Assembly (NCBI RefSeq): GCF_947493125.1
Contig: NZ_CANLQB010000018.1
Span: 1-37,532, forward strand
Source of the DNA: an uncultured Roseobacter sp.
GTDB taxonomy: Bacteria; Pseudomonadota; Alphaproteobacteria; Rhodobacterales; Rhodobacteraceae
DNA length: 37,532 nucleotides
Direction of reading: 5' to 3'
Shown here: positions 8,669-17,321 of the stretch, one piece after another
Layout: each line of letters begins with the position of its first letter
Position numbering within the stretch: position 1 is the first letter of the stretch
The notes under the pieces: generated by a model
The model's input: only the letters and a program-made list of their open reading frames with translations
Databases searched by the model: none
Told to the model about the DNA's origin: nothing
Translations under genes and position numbers: made by a program

Positions 8669-9607
8669 ATGAACAGCGACATTTCTCTCAAGGCCCTTCG
8701 GTATTTTGTGGTGGCGATCCGCGAGGGAAGCATCACCGAGGCCGCAAAGGTTGTGAATGTGGTTCCGTCTGCGGTCCATACCGCAATCAACCAGGTTGAG
8801 GCGGCCTTTGGTCTGCAGTTGACCATCCGCAGCCGGTCAAAAGGCAATTCTCTGACCGCGACCGGACATCAGATGATACCGAAGATCCAGAACCTGCTGG
8901 ACGAATACGAGAGCCTTCTGCAGGACGGCGGCGACATGCGCACGCGGCTGACGGGCACCTTACGTATTGGGTACTATGCGCCCGCAGCGCCCGCATTCAT
9001 GCCCGAGATCGTTGAACAAATCCTGCAAGGCAATCACGAGGTCTCGGTCAAATTCTTTGAGTGTGACAACCAGAGCGCGCAGGATGGGCTCGTTTCCGGT
9101 GCCTACGACGTAATTGTTTGTTTCGCCAAGGCAATGAAGACTGGAATCGCTTATGAAACATTGCTGGAGGTTCCGGGTTACGCGCTGGTGCCAGCATCCC
9201 ATCCGTTTGCCGGCCGTCCGAGCATCTCCATGCAGGATTTCGCGGGTCAGAACATCGTGTTGCTCGATCTTCCCGTGGTCAGCGAATACTACGCCAGTCA
9301 ATTTGACCAAGCCGGCATCAAACCGCGCATCGTCGCGACAGCAAACTCCCTCGAAATGGTGCGCAGCCTGGTCGGGAATGGGATCGGGTGCTCGCTGCTG
9401 CACATGTTGACCGCGAATGACGTCACCTATGCGGGCGACAAAGTAGCAGCGGTGCCGCTGCAACCGCCCGTCGACCCATTGAAAATTGTTCTAGGCCATC
9501 TTCCTGACAATCCACGCCGACTTGTAAAAATGTTTGTCACAGAGTTGCAAACCTACTTCCAAAAACCGGAGGCTCGCGCACTCAGGGTCGCAAGACCTAA
9601 GAGCTGA
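8669..9607 (+). CDS. LysR-family transcriptional regulator, divergent from the importer operon
   Basis: 312 residues from the ATG at 8669 (a GTG directly before it, at 8666, is possible). The N-terminal winged helix-turn-helix is clear (residues 3-62: LKALRYFVVAIREGS, then ITEAAKVVNVVPSAVHTAINQVE). The remainder is a LysR substrate-binding domain, with TLRIGYYAPAAP opening its first lobe. It is divergent from the ABC/ureohydrolase/flavoprotein genes and is their most likely regulator, with the ligand expected to be the transported compound or an intermediate. Its stop is followed immediately by IS110 debris, yet the reading frame appears complete. Confidence 0.9.
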   Translation: MNSDISLKALRYFVVAIREGSITEAAKVVNVVPSAVHTAINQVEAAFGLQLTIRSRSKGNSLTATGHQMIPKIQNLLDEYESLLQDGGDMRTRLTGTLRIGYYAPAAPAFMPEIVEQILQGNHEVSVKFFECDNQSAQDGLVSGAYDVIVCFAKAMKTGIAYETLLEVPGYALVPASHPFAGRPSISMQDFAGQNIVLLDLPVVSEYYASQFDQAGIKPRIVATANSLEMVRSLVGNGIGCSLLHMLTANDVTYAGDKVAAVPLQPPVDPLKIVLGHLPDNPRRLVKMFVTELQTYFQKPEARALRVARPKS

Positions 9608-9629
9608 TTTTCGATCTAACGAAGACCTT

Positions 9630-10611
9630 TCGTAAGTTCCGGACATTGTCGGCGTCAAGGGGTATGGGCCTCGAAGCAGTCTTTCGATCCGGCGCGCGCA
9701 ACTTTTGGCTTTCTTCAAGCGTCTTCGGCCTTGCCTTGTTGGCATGGAGGCGTGCGGCTCCAGCCATCATTGGGCACGCCAAATTTCTGCCCTGGGCCAC
9801 AATGTTCGTTTGATACCCGCCAACTATGCTAGGCCCTATGTCAAACGCGGCAAATCCGATGCTGCCGATGCTGAGGCGATCTGCGAGGCAGTGACCCGCC
9901 CCACGATGCGGTTTGTCGCGATCCAGTCGGAAGAGCAGCAGGGAGTTCTCTTTTTGCACCGTGCGCGGGATCTGATCGTTCGCCAACGCACTCAACTCGG
10001 CAACATGCTGCGCGGTCTGTTGGCCGAGTTCCGCATTGTGATCTCCCAAGGTATTGGAAGCGCGGTGAAGTTCGCCAAGAGCGTGTTGGACGGCGACCGT
10101 CCTGCAATTCCCGAGGTCGCGGTCGACGTACTGGCCAACCTCAGCAAACAGATCTTTGCACTCCATCTGCGGGTCCGATGGTACGAGATGCGCAGCGATT
10201 TCAGGCAAAACAGGACTCGCGCGTGGCACTACTTCGAACAATACCGGGCGTCGACCCAGTCACAGCGTCAGCGATCGCAGCGACTATTGGAGATGCGCAG
10301 CAGTTCAGAAATGGTCGCGAATTGGCGGCGTGGCTCGGTTGACGCCACTCAATCGATCTAGCGGCGGCAAGGAGCGACTGGGACCTATCTCAAAGATGGG
10401 CGATCACTACCTGAGGCGACTACTCGTCACGGGTATGATCGGACGACTAAGGCAGATGAAGGTCAACCTAGACCGACTCGATCCGTGGGCAATTGGATTG
10501 CTCGAGCGCAAACCAATCCGACTGGCTACCGTTGCAATGGCCAATAAGACGGCAAGGAGCATATGGGCTGTGTTGACCAAGAATGAATACTACCGCCCAG
10601 ACTACGCTTGA
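9630..10611 (+). pseudogene. Decayed IS110-family transposase
   Basis: A recognisable IS110 transposase is spread over three frames. One frame (from about 9690) carries PCLVGMEACGSSHHWAR, KRGKSDAADAEAICEA and LHRARDLIVRQRTQL. A second piece holds NGRELAAWLG followed by a stop at about 10341. A third holds GGKERLGPISKMGDHYLRRL and ANKTARSIWAVL, ending at 10611. The first ~45 codons, including the first catalytic Asp of the RuvC-like domain, are missing or unreadable. Frameshifts and loss of the start make it non-functional. It begins within about 25 bases of the LysR stop. Confidence 0.88.
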
Positions 10612-10839
10612 ACCAAAGAAATAGAACACAGAGACGCAAGACCATTGAGATGATGGAGCACAGTCAACCCGCCAGCCAAGACACCCCGTCGAATGTCAGG
10701 GACACCTGTTTGTCCGAAAAACCCGTATGGGACTTGGCCTGCGGAAACCATCAGGGCCAGCGGCCGCGTGCGCCGCGCAAACAGGCCGAACACACGTCTG
10801 CTTCTGACAATTGCCAATCAGCCTCAAAAAACGTCTTGC

Positions 10840-11031
10840 TATGCAGGAGCTTTCCGCAATTGATAGCTTTGTTGATCTGAGCAGCATCCGCGCCTATTTG
10901 GCGGAGTTCTACAGCCATACTGGCCGCCCATCCGTCCATTCCGAACTGCTGATCCGCATGCTGCTTGTTTGGCTATTGCTTTGGCATCCGGTCGGAACGG
11001 CGTCTGTGTGAAGAGGTGCATTTGAACCTCA
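10840..11031 (+). pseudogene. IS1182-like transposase N-terminal fragment (copy A)
   Basis: The translation AIDSFVDLSSIRAYLAEF, then YSHTGRPS and ELLIRMLLV, matches the start of IS1182-type transposases. One extra base after LLV moves the rest (GYCFGIRSERRLCEEVHLNL) into another frame. Homology stops right after the VHLNL residues at a TAA (about 11031). A second fragment with the same end point is at 18766-19028. The two differ at many bases, so this is not a recent duplication. Confidence 0.85.
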
Positions 11032-11064
11032 CATAAAAAGCGCGCCGCCAGCCTTGATGAAACC

Positions 11065-11440
11065 TGCCCAAGATTCATGGCGATCCCCGGCGTGGGGCCA
11101 ATCGGGGCCCTGACCTACAAGACGGCAGTGGATGATCCCAGACGCTTCACCAGTTCAAGAACAGTCGCCGGGTACTTTGGCCTGACACCCGGGCGCTACC
11201 AGTCAGGATAGATGGATAACCCCGGCCGTATCCCGAAGGCAGGCGATGCCGATGTTCGATCCGCGCTCTACGCAGCAGCGAACGCCATGATGATGCGATC
11301 CGTCGCCAGTTCCGAGATCAAGTCCCGGGGCCTGCGTTTGTTGCGACACAAAGGCCGACGGCGTGCGGTCGTCACCGTCGCTTGAAAGCTTGTTGTCGTC
11401 ATGCACCGCATGTGGGCAGACAATACCGAGTTCTGTCAAA
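11065..11440 (+). pseudogene. IS110-family transposase C-terminal remnant, different from the one at 9630
   Basis: In the frame of 11071 the sequence reads RFMAIPGVGPIGALTYKTA, then AGYFGLTPGRYQSG, a TAG at 11209-11211, then GRIPKAGDADVRSALYAAAN and, after a TGA, KLVVVMHRMWADNTEF. This is the transposase_20 half of an IS110-type transposase with two in-frame stops and no N-terminal half. It directly abuts the IS1182-like fragment, so one element was inserted into or deleted against the other. Confidence 0.85.
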
Positions 11441-11873
11441 GACCTTTGAAGGATGTTGCATGAAATGAACCCCCAAAGATCAATGACGCGATCGTCCCTC
11501 ACCGGATGAGGTCTGTGCCCTCTCGTCCATGCAAACATGCACTGCCGGGTGAGAGATGACGCCGAAAACGGCTGCTGCACCACTTGAAGCGCGAGACTAA
11601 GCCGGGCGCTCCGCGACGGATCCGACACATGCATGCAGCGGTCCGACAGAACCGGACCGGACCAACATTGACTGCGAAGAGAAGCTTGACCCGGATGAGA
11701 GACTTGATCCCAAACAATGGAAACGAAATGATGAAACGAACTTGACCCAAACGCCCGATTAGCGAAGCGGTCATTCAGACTTTGGGTCCAACGGTCCGGA
11801 TTGTGCAGTTTGCGACCGTTGCGACGGCCACGAAATGCCGAGGGGCGGCGGTTCATCCTCGGTATAGGCGGCC
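11441..11873. other. 433 bases without a supportable gene
   Basis: The stretch lies between the IS110 remnant and the end of the second DMGDH-like gene. I see no coding pattern in any frame with family resemblance; the long minus-strand frame across it (11203-11856) is low-complexity Arg/Ser-rich shadow. By position its left part is probably the non-coding 3' end of the IS110 element, the place where IS110 elements may encode a guide (bridge) RNA, but no structure was computed. No clear terminator for the flavoprotein gene is visible. Confidence 0.4.
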
Positions 11874-14309
11874 TTAAGCACGCAGTAATTCAAAGGCGGG
11901 GTCATAGGGCGACGGTTCAATGACCTCAGCCGCAACAAGATCGCCGCACATGTCCAGTAGGAGTGTTTTGCCGACATCGGCGAAAGCGGGCTCCACAAAA
12001 GCATAGGCGAGGTTCATGCCAACGCGGTGGCCCCAATCACCTGATGTGATTGTGCCGACGACCTTGCTCCCCTCCATAAGCGATGCGCCGCCATGTGCGG
12101 GGGCGTGGGTCGTATTGATCTTCAAGGTTACGAGTTTCTTGGCCGGGCCAGCAGTATGCCGCTTTTGCAGGGCGGCCTTGCCGATAAACTCGCCCTTCTC
12201 CAGTTTCACGAAACGATCCACAGCAGTCTCGAAGGGGTCAAATTCCGTCAGCAAATCCGCCTTCCAATGCAGGAACCCCTTCTCCATGCGCATGGAGTCC
12301 ACTGCACGCGCACCAAAGAGTTTCAGACCGTGCGCTTCGCCAGCCTCACGCAGGGAAAGATAGGCGGCGTAAAGTGACGCGTTCGGCACATGGATCTCAT
12401 AGGCCAACTCACCGGAAAAACTGACACTCATCACGGTCGCGGGTGCATATCCGATGAAGCACTCCCGAACCGAAAGCCACGGGAACGCCCCACTCGACCA
12501 GTCGCCCCGCGCGCAGGCCGACAGGACGTCGCGTGACTTGGGTCCAGCCAGAACCAGGATCGTTTGATCGTTTGTAAAGCTTCGGATTTGCACGTCTTCG
12601 TCGTCGCCAAGGTGTTGCGTGAGCCAGTCCATGTCGTGGTACTCGCTGGCTGCCGCTGAGCCGTACCAAACGCGGTTAGGACCGCGATCGCTTGCCGGGA
12701 TGTTGGCTACGGTGGCCTCACCTTTGACCATACCATGGTGGTTCAAAAGGTATCCTAGACCCACGCGACCCGCACGTTTCGTGACGTTGCCGCAGAACAT
12801 GCGGTCAAGGAATGCATGACGGTCTGTACCGGTGATCTCGAACCGGTTGAAGCCATTAACCTCACACAAGCCGACATGTCGCTGCACATTCTTGACCTCT
12901 GCGGCGACGACATCAAAGGCCTCGTCGAAGTTAAAACTCAGGGTCGGATGAAAGTCCGGGGTTGGTTTGACGTACTCCACCCGCTCCCAGCCGTTCACGA
13001 CCGTGAACTCGGCACCCTCGGCTGCAAGGACTGGTGTGAGTGGTGTGGTTTTGGCATGGCGGCCCGCAGGGCGATGCTCGTGCGGGAAATGGAACCGGAA
13101 TTCGTTCTGATAGTCCTCAATGGCCTTGAGCGACGTCAGTTCGACATTGGCGTGGCCGGTGAAACGGCGCGGGTCAAGGCACCAGGTGTCATAGCAGGCT
13201 TCGCCGTGCACGATCTGCTGGGCCAGAAGCCAGCCGTGACCACCGCCCTCGCCCAGCCCCGCCCTCAGGCCGATGATGCAAAAGGCGTTGCGCTTGCCGG
13301 GGATCGGGCCGACGAGCGGTGCGCCGTCGATGGTATAGGTGATAGGGCCATTCACAATAGAGCGGATCCCGGTTTCTTCCAGCGCAGGCATCCGTTCGAA
13401 CGCACCCGCCAACACATCCATGACGCGGTCCAAATCGTCCGGACAGAGCGCGTTGACGAAGTTCGGATCAATCCCGTCCATGCCCCAGGGGCGACAGTCT
13501 TGCTCGTAGAAGCCGACGAGCAGGCCACTTTTTTCCTGACGGCTATAGTAGTCCGAAATCGGACATCGCAAGAGCGGTATCCGGCGGCCAGATTCGGCGA
13601 TGGCAGGGATATCTTCCGTGAGGAAATACTGGTGTTCCATCGAGGCGACCGGGTGCTGAACGCCCATCATCGCACCCACTTCATTCACCCGATAACCGCA
13701 GGCGTTGACCACAATATCGCAGTCGATGTCGCCGTGTTCGGTGTGGACGGTCCAGGTATCGTCCTTGTGCTGGGTCAGGGCTGTCACAGGTGTGTTGCGG
13801 TAGACCTCGGCCCCCGCTTTGCGCGCGTGAAACGCGAGGGCCTGACACAGCTGAGCCGGATCGATATCACCATCCAGTGGATCCCAAAGCCCGCCGAGCA
13901 GGTTCGTGGTTGAAATCAGAGGATGACGTCGCGCGCACTCTTCCGCATCGATCACCTCGAAGTGCACATCCATGCCCCGCGCCATTGAAGCAAAGTGACG
14001 GTATCCTTGCATCTGCGCCTCGGTATTGGCGAGCCGGATACCCCCGTCAGCGTGGTGATAGTTGATCGGGTAGTCCGGGTTTTCAGCGAGCTCTTTGTAA
14101 AGATTGATCGAGTGTGTTTTCAGCCCGACCATCGTTTGGTTCATGCCAAAGTTGGTTACCTGCGCTGCGGAGTGCCAGGTTGTTCCGCTTGTCAGTTCGT
14201 TCCGCTCGACCAGTACAACATCGCTCCAACCTTCCTGTGTCAGATGATAGAGCGTGGAGCAGCCAGCGATACCGCCGCCGATGATGACGACCTGTGTGCG
14301 GGACTTCAT
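11874..14309 (-). CDS. DMGDH-like FAD oxidoreductase with GcvT half (copy 2)
   Basis: 811 residues. It has the same architecture and nearly the same N-terminus as copy 1: GGGIAG at 11-16 and SGTTWHSA with the predicted FAD-linked His46. The segments around DPAQLCQALA, RQEKSGLLVGFYEQDCRPWG and GEGGGHGW also parallel copy 1, so the two are close paralogues with probably related substrates. The C-terminal half is GcvT-like. It is divergent from an MttB-family methyltransferase gene at 14494. If that enzyme removes one methyl group from a trimethylated amine, this flavoprotein could oxidise the next (inference). Its 3' end is bordered by IS debris, but the frame is intact. Confidence 0.9.
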   Translation of the reverse strand: MKSRTQVVIIGGGIAGCSTLYHLTQEGWSDVVLVERNELTSGTTWHSAAQVTNFGMNQTMVGLKTHSINLYKELAENPDYPINYHHADGGIRLANTEAQMQGYRHFASMARGMDVHFEVIDAEECARRHPLISTTNLLGGLWDPLDGDIDPAQLCQALAFHARKAGAEVYRNTPVTALTQHKDDTWTVHTEHGDIDCDIVVNACGYRVNEVGAMMGVQHPVASMEHQYFLTEDIPAIAESGRRIPLLRCPISDYYSRQEKSGLLVGFYEQDCRPWGMDGIDPNFVNALCPDDLDRVMDVLAGAFERMPALEETGIRSIVNGPITYTIDGAPLVGPIPGKRNAFCIIGLRAGLGEGGGHGWLLAQQIVHGEACYDTWCLDPRRFTGHANVELTSLKAIEDYQNEFRFHFPHEHRPAGRHAKTTPLTPVLAAEGAEFTVVNGWERVEYVKPTPDFHPTLSFNFDEAFDVVAAEVKNVQRHVGLCEVNGFNRFEITGTDRHAFLDRMFCGNVTKRAGRVGLGYLLNHHGMVKGEATVANIPASDRGPNRVWYGSAAASEYHDMDWLTQHLGDDEDVQIRSFTNDQTILVLAGPKSRDVLSACARGDWSSGAFPWLSVRECFIGYAPATVMSVSFSGELAYEIHVPNASLYAAYLSLREAGEAHGLKLFGARAVDSMRMEKGFLHWKADLLTEFDPFETAVDRFVKLEKGEFIGKAALQKRHTAGPAKKLVTLKINTTHAPAHGGASLMEGSKVVGTITSGDWGHRVGMNLAYAFVEPAFADVGKTLLLDMCGDLVAAEVIEPSPYDPAFELLRA

Positions 14310-14493
14310 GTGCGCGATTCCTTTGTTTCCGTGGTCGAAGAAGGGCGTGCTTTGACCTGTCTTTGCAATGTCTCCGCAAATACTCAGAAAACCTCAAATG
14401 TTTACTTTGAAAAATTATGAATATGCTAGATTACCATTGTGATCTGGTGGCTGAATCCTTTGAAATCTGGGCACATTGCAAAGAGGTGGTGTG
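14310..14493. promoter_or_regulatory. Divergent promoter region of DMGDH copy 2 and MttB-like gene
   Basis: A 184-base gap between two head-to-head genes, markedly AT-rich in its right part (14395-14445). A CTTTGAAAAA segment followed by GAATA at 14406-14423 loosely recalls the operator candidates at 2775 and 8609 but is too divergent to claim as the same site. No clean dyad was found. AGAGGTG at about 14482 serves as ribosome binding site for the rightward gene. Confidence 0.45.
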
Positions 14494-16017
14494 ATGGCGG
14501 GTGCGCGTGGGAGAAGGGGCGGTCGCCGCGAACGGCTGGCGCAACGTGCTGCGAAGCCCACGGTTGATCCATGTCCGCCGGGCCAGATCGGCGGCGTCTA
14601 CAAACCGCTGAGCGATGACGATCTTCGCCGCATTTACGACACGGCTCTCGACCTTCTGGAAAGACTTGGCGTGGGCGACGTGCCTGAACGCCTGCAAAAG
14701 GACTTCCTGGCCATTGGTGCAACCGACAACGGCAAAAGACGCATCCAGTTTCCACCTGCTCTGGTTGAGGAAGCCATTGACCAAGCCGCAAAGACCTTTG
14801 TTCTTCACGGTCGTGACCCGGAGCGGTCGATCGAAGTTGGCGGCAACACGGTTTACTTCGGCACGGGCGGCGCCGCTGTACAAATGCTGGATATGGAAAC
14901 CGGCGTATACCGACCCTCGACCCTAGAAGACCTGCACAATCTGACGCGCCTGCAAGACACGCTCGCGAATGTAAGCTGGTACACGCGCTGCTGTGTCGCT
15001 ACCGACGTGCCGGACACCTACGATCTGGACGTCAACACCGTCTTCGCTTTGTTGAAGAACACCACGAAGCCCATCGCGACGTCATTCACGCTGGCAGAAT
15101 ACGTGGCACCAATTGTAGAGATGCTGGATATCGCCGCAGGAGGTCTCGGCGAATTTGCCAAGCGTCCGTTTATGAAAGCGCATATCAGCCCCATGATTTC
15201 GCCTATGCGTTATGGCGAGGATGCGGTGGATGTCGTCTATGAGTGTATCGGCCACAATATCCCCATCTCTTGCATCACAGCGGCTCAAGCAGGCGCGACA
15301 GCCCCAGCCACGTTGGCGGGCTTTCTGGCGCAATCCCTCGCCGAAACACTGGCCAGCCTGCTGATGGTGCATGCCATTCAGCCGGGTTTTCCGATGGTGT
15401 TCTCTAATTGGCCGCTGGTGATTGACCTTCGCACGGGCGCTTTTTCGGGTGGAAGCGGCGAGACGGCGGTGCTCAACGCTGCATCGGCACAGCTTTCCAA
15501 CTGGCTTGGCCTTCCATCGGGCGTGGCCTGTTCGATGACGGATGCCAAGGCAATCGATGCGCAATACGGGATGGAAAAGGGCATCACCTCGATGACCGCC
15601 GGGCTCGCGGGGGGGAACCTGATTTATGAAAGCTCGGGGATGACGGCATCCCTGCTGGGCGTCAGTTGCGAGGCCTTCGTGCTCGACGATGAAATGCATT
15701 CGAACACGTATCGTGCCCTGCGCGGCATCGAGGTTACGGATGAGAACCTGGGCTTTGACGCAATTTGCGCGGCGGTGCTCGGTGAAGGTCATTTCCTTGG
15801 CGGGCAACACACCTATGCGGCGATGGAGCGGGACTATTTCTATCCGTCACTCGCTGACCGAGACGACCCGCGCACCTGGGAGCAGCAAGGCGCTCAGGAT
15901 GCCTGGGGTCGTGCGCGCCAACGCGCCAAGGACATTCTGAAGGATCACAATCCGCGATATCTGACGGCAGAACAGGAAAATGAGATCCGCAGGCGATTCA
16001 ATATCCTGCATGCGTGA
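14494..16017 (+). CDS. MttB-family trimethylamine-type methyltransferase (no pyrrolysine codon)
   Basis: 507 residues from the ATG at 14494 after AGAGGTG; upstream TTG and GTG codons are weaker starts. The whole length matches the TIM-barrel MttB superfamily (YFGTGGAAVQMLDMETG, then STLEDLHNLTRLQDTL, and GEGHFLGGQHTY near the end). There is no in-frame TAG, so it belongs to the large non-Pyl branch. The characterised member MtgB demethylates glycine betaine by methyl transfer to a corrinoid protein. No corrinoid protein, reactivation factor or second methyltransferase is in the window. The Arg/Gly-rich first 20 residues are typical of this branch. Divergent from DMGDH copy 2 and convergent with a LysR gene 19 bases beyond its stop. 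Substrate: a quaternary or trimethyl amine is likely, but unproven. Confidence 0.88.
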   Translation: MAGARGRRGGRRERLAQRAAKPTVDPCPPGQIGGVYKPLSDDDLRRIYDTALDLLERLGVGDVPERLQKDFLAIGATDNGKRRIQFPPALVEEAIDQAAKTFVLHGRDPERSIEVGGNTVYFGTGGAAVQMLDMETGVYRPSTLEDLHNLTRLQDTLANVSWYTRCCVATDVPDTYDLDVNTVFALLKNTTKPIATSFTLAEYVAPIVEMLDIAAGGLGEFAKRPFMKAHISPMISPMRYGEDAVDVVYECIGHNIPISCITAAQAGATAPATLAGFLAQSLAETLASLLMVHAIQPGFPMVFSNWPLVIDLRTGAFSGGSGETAVLNAASAQLSNWLGLPSGVACSMTDAKAIDAQYGMEKGITSMTAGLAGGNLIYESSGMTASLLGVSCEAFVLDDEMHSNTYRALRGIEVTDENLGFDAICAAVLGEGHFLGGQHTYAAMERDYFYPSLADRDDPRTWEQQGAQDAWGRARQRAKDILKDHNPRYLTAEQENEIRRRFNILHA

Positions 16018-16036
16018 GGCTTTACATGGAAACGGT

Positions 16037-17011
16037 TCATCCGATCAGCTTGAAACTGTCAGCGAGCCAAGGATTGTTTCGGGTCTGATCTGAAATCGCG
16101 TACTTCGAGATGAGCGCGCGCAACTTTGCATCAACCAAGTCCAGCACGGACCTTGAACAATCAGGCGTCGCAATGATCGACAGGGTGCGCGAGAAGCTTT
16201 TGCCCGGGAACTTGTGCATTGCGAGTTTCGACTGAAATCTCTTTGCCCGGGCGAACAGCAAAGGCGTTGTGATCGTCCAGCCTGCCCCCGCGGCCACCAT
16301 TGCCATGAGAGTCTGGTTGTTGCTGCATTCGAAGCTCGATGTCGGTGAAAGGCCAACACGGCGCATCTGGGACTCAATCTGCTTCGCAATAAGAAGGTCG
16401 CTTGAAAACCTGAGAAACGGTAGGTCACCCTGTCCTTTGACAATATCCGACAGGGGTCGCTGTGTCACGCGCGGGAGGACGATGACAAATGGGTCACTCA
16501 AAATGAGACGGTCCTGAAGATCCCGAAAATGTTCGTGCGGTGCAGACGCAATGCCAAGATCAAGGTGCCGGTTGCGCAACATGTCAATGATCGTATGGCT
16601 TGAGTCTGTCTGGTACGTAAAATGGCACCCGGGCATATTCTGAGAGAGATAAACAGCAATCTCCGGAGTGATATCGCTGTCAAAGTCTTCAATCGTGCCA
16701 ATGCGTAACAGACTGGCTTCTGCCAACGTCCCCGCCGAGGCTTCAGCCTTTGCCTTGCGGATCATGAAAAGTGCTTCATCGATGCTGCGCAAGAACACGC
16801 GCCCCTTCGGCGTCAATACCATGGGGCGTCGTGTGTGATTGAACAGCTCGACCCCGAGATGATCTTCGAGGCTGCGCAGGTGATGCGAAACCGTGCTGAC
16901 CGTTAGGCCCGTTTCCTTGGCCGCCGCCTGCAGCGATCCTTTCTGTGCACAGATCTGAAACAGATCCAGCCATCTGAGACTAAGCTCTCTTTTGACAGTC
17001 GGTCGCGGCAA
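16037..17011 (-). CDS. LysR-family transcriptional regulator
   Basis: 324 residues from a TTG at 17011 preceded by GGGGAAGGG; no ATG fits without cutting the DNA-binding domain. The helix-turn-helix spans about 11-70 (LRWLDLFQICAQKGS, AAAKETGLTVSTVSHHLRSL, ending FNHTRRPMVLTPKGRVFL). The effector domain follows (LLRIGTIEDFDSD, DLGIAS, GAGWTITTP). It converges on the MttB-like gene with only 19 bases between the stops and may regulate that gene or the adjacent flavoprotein gene. Its upstream side (17012 onward) is bordered by IS and defence-gene remnants, so its original promoter may have been altered. Confidence 0.85.
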   Translation of the reverse strand: MPRPTVKRELSLRWLDLFQICAQKGSLQAAAKETGLTVSTVSHHLRSLEDHLGVELFNHTRRPMVLTPKGRVFLRSIDEALFMIRKAKAEASAGTLAEASLLRIGTIEDFDSDITPEIAVYLSQNMPGCHFTYQTDSSHTIIDMLRNRHLDLGIASAPHEHFRDLQDRLILSDPFVIVLPRVTQRPLSDIVKGQGDLPFLRFSSDLLIAKQIESQMRRVGLSPTSSFECSNNQTLMAMVAAGAGWTITTPLLFARAKRFQSKLAMHKFPGKSFSRTLSIIATPDCSRSVLDLVDAKLRALISKYAISDQTRNNPWLADSFKLIG

Positions 17012-17207
17012 GGACCCTTCCCCAAAAACAGATTGCCGAATTCCGTCGGAAGTTAGGACTTATACTTCGATCTTGTCAAACTTAGGTACAGCTCTTTTGG
17101 TACTTTTCTCTTTCATGAGATGGGCTCAGCACTCGGCAACCCCGCTTTGCGCGAGACGATATGTGTTGGACAAAATTGACACATTTGGAAGGGATCATGG
17201 TGTTGGT

Positions 17208-17315
17208 CTCGACCGTTTTGCCAAAAGCTATCCCTGTATGGTGGTCTCAGACAACGCCACTGAGCTGACCAGCAACGCGATGCTGAAATGGCAGGAAGAT
17301 CGCAAAGCTGGTTGG
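17208..17315 (+). pseudogene. IS3-family transposase (OrfB) fragment
   Basis: About 36 codons read LDRFAKSYPCMVVSDNAT, then ELTSNAMLKWQEDRKAGW. This matches the second catalytic block of the IS3 integrase core, where SDNGTE is usual. Here Gly is replaced by Ala next to the catalytic Asp. Both sides of the transposase are gone. It is read in the same frame as the decayed gene that follows, creating an artificial 427-codon chimeric frame (16992-18275). Confidence 0.8.
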
Positions 17316-17321
17316 CTAGAA

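Noticed and set aside
11203-11856. 217-codon minus-strand open frame
   Set aside because: Opposite to IS110 transposase residues in its left part; composition is low-information Arg/Ser/His; no ribosome binding site.
12816-13913. 365-codon plus-strand open frame
   Set aside because: Shadow of DMGDH copy 2; GC-rich third positions of the minus strand explain its openness.
14395-14425. Third copy of the LysR operator motif before the MttB/DMGDH-2 pair
   Set aside because: Only short pieces (CTTT, AAAA, GAATA) agree and spacing differs; below what chance would give in AT-rich DNA.
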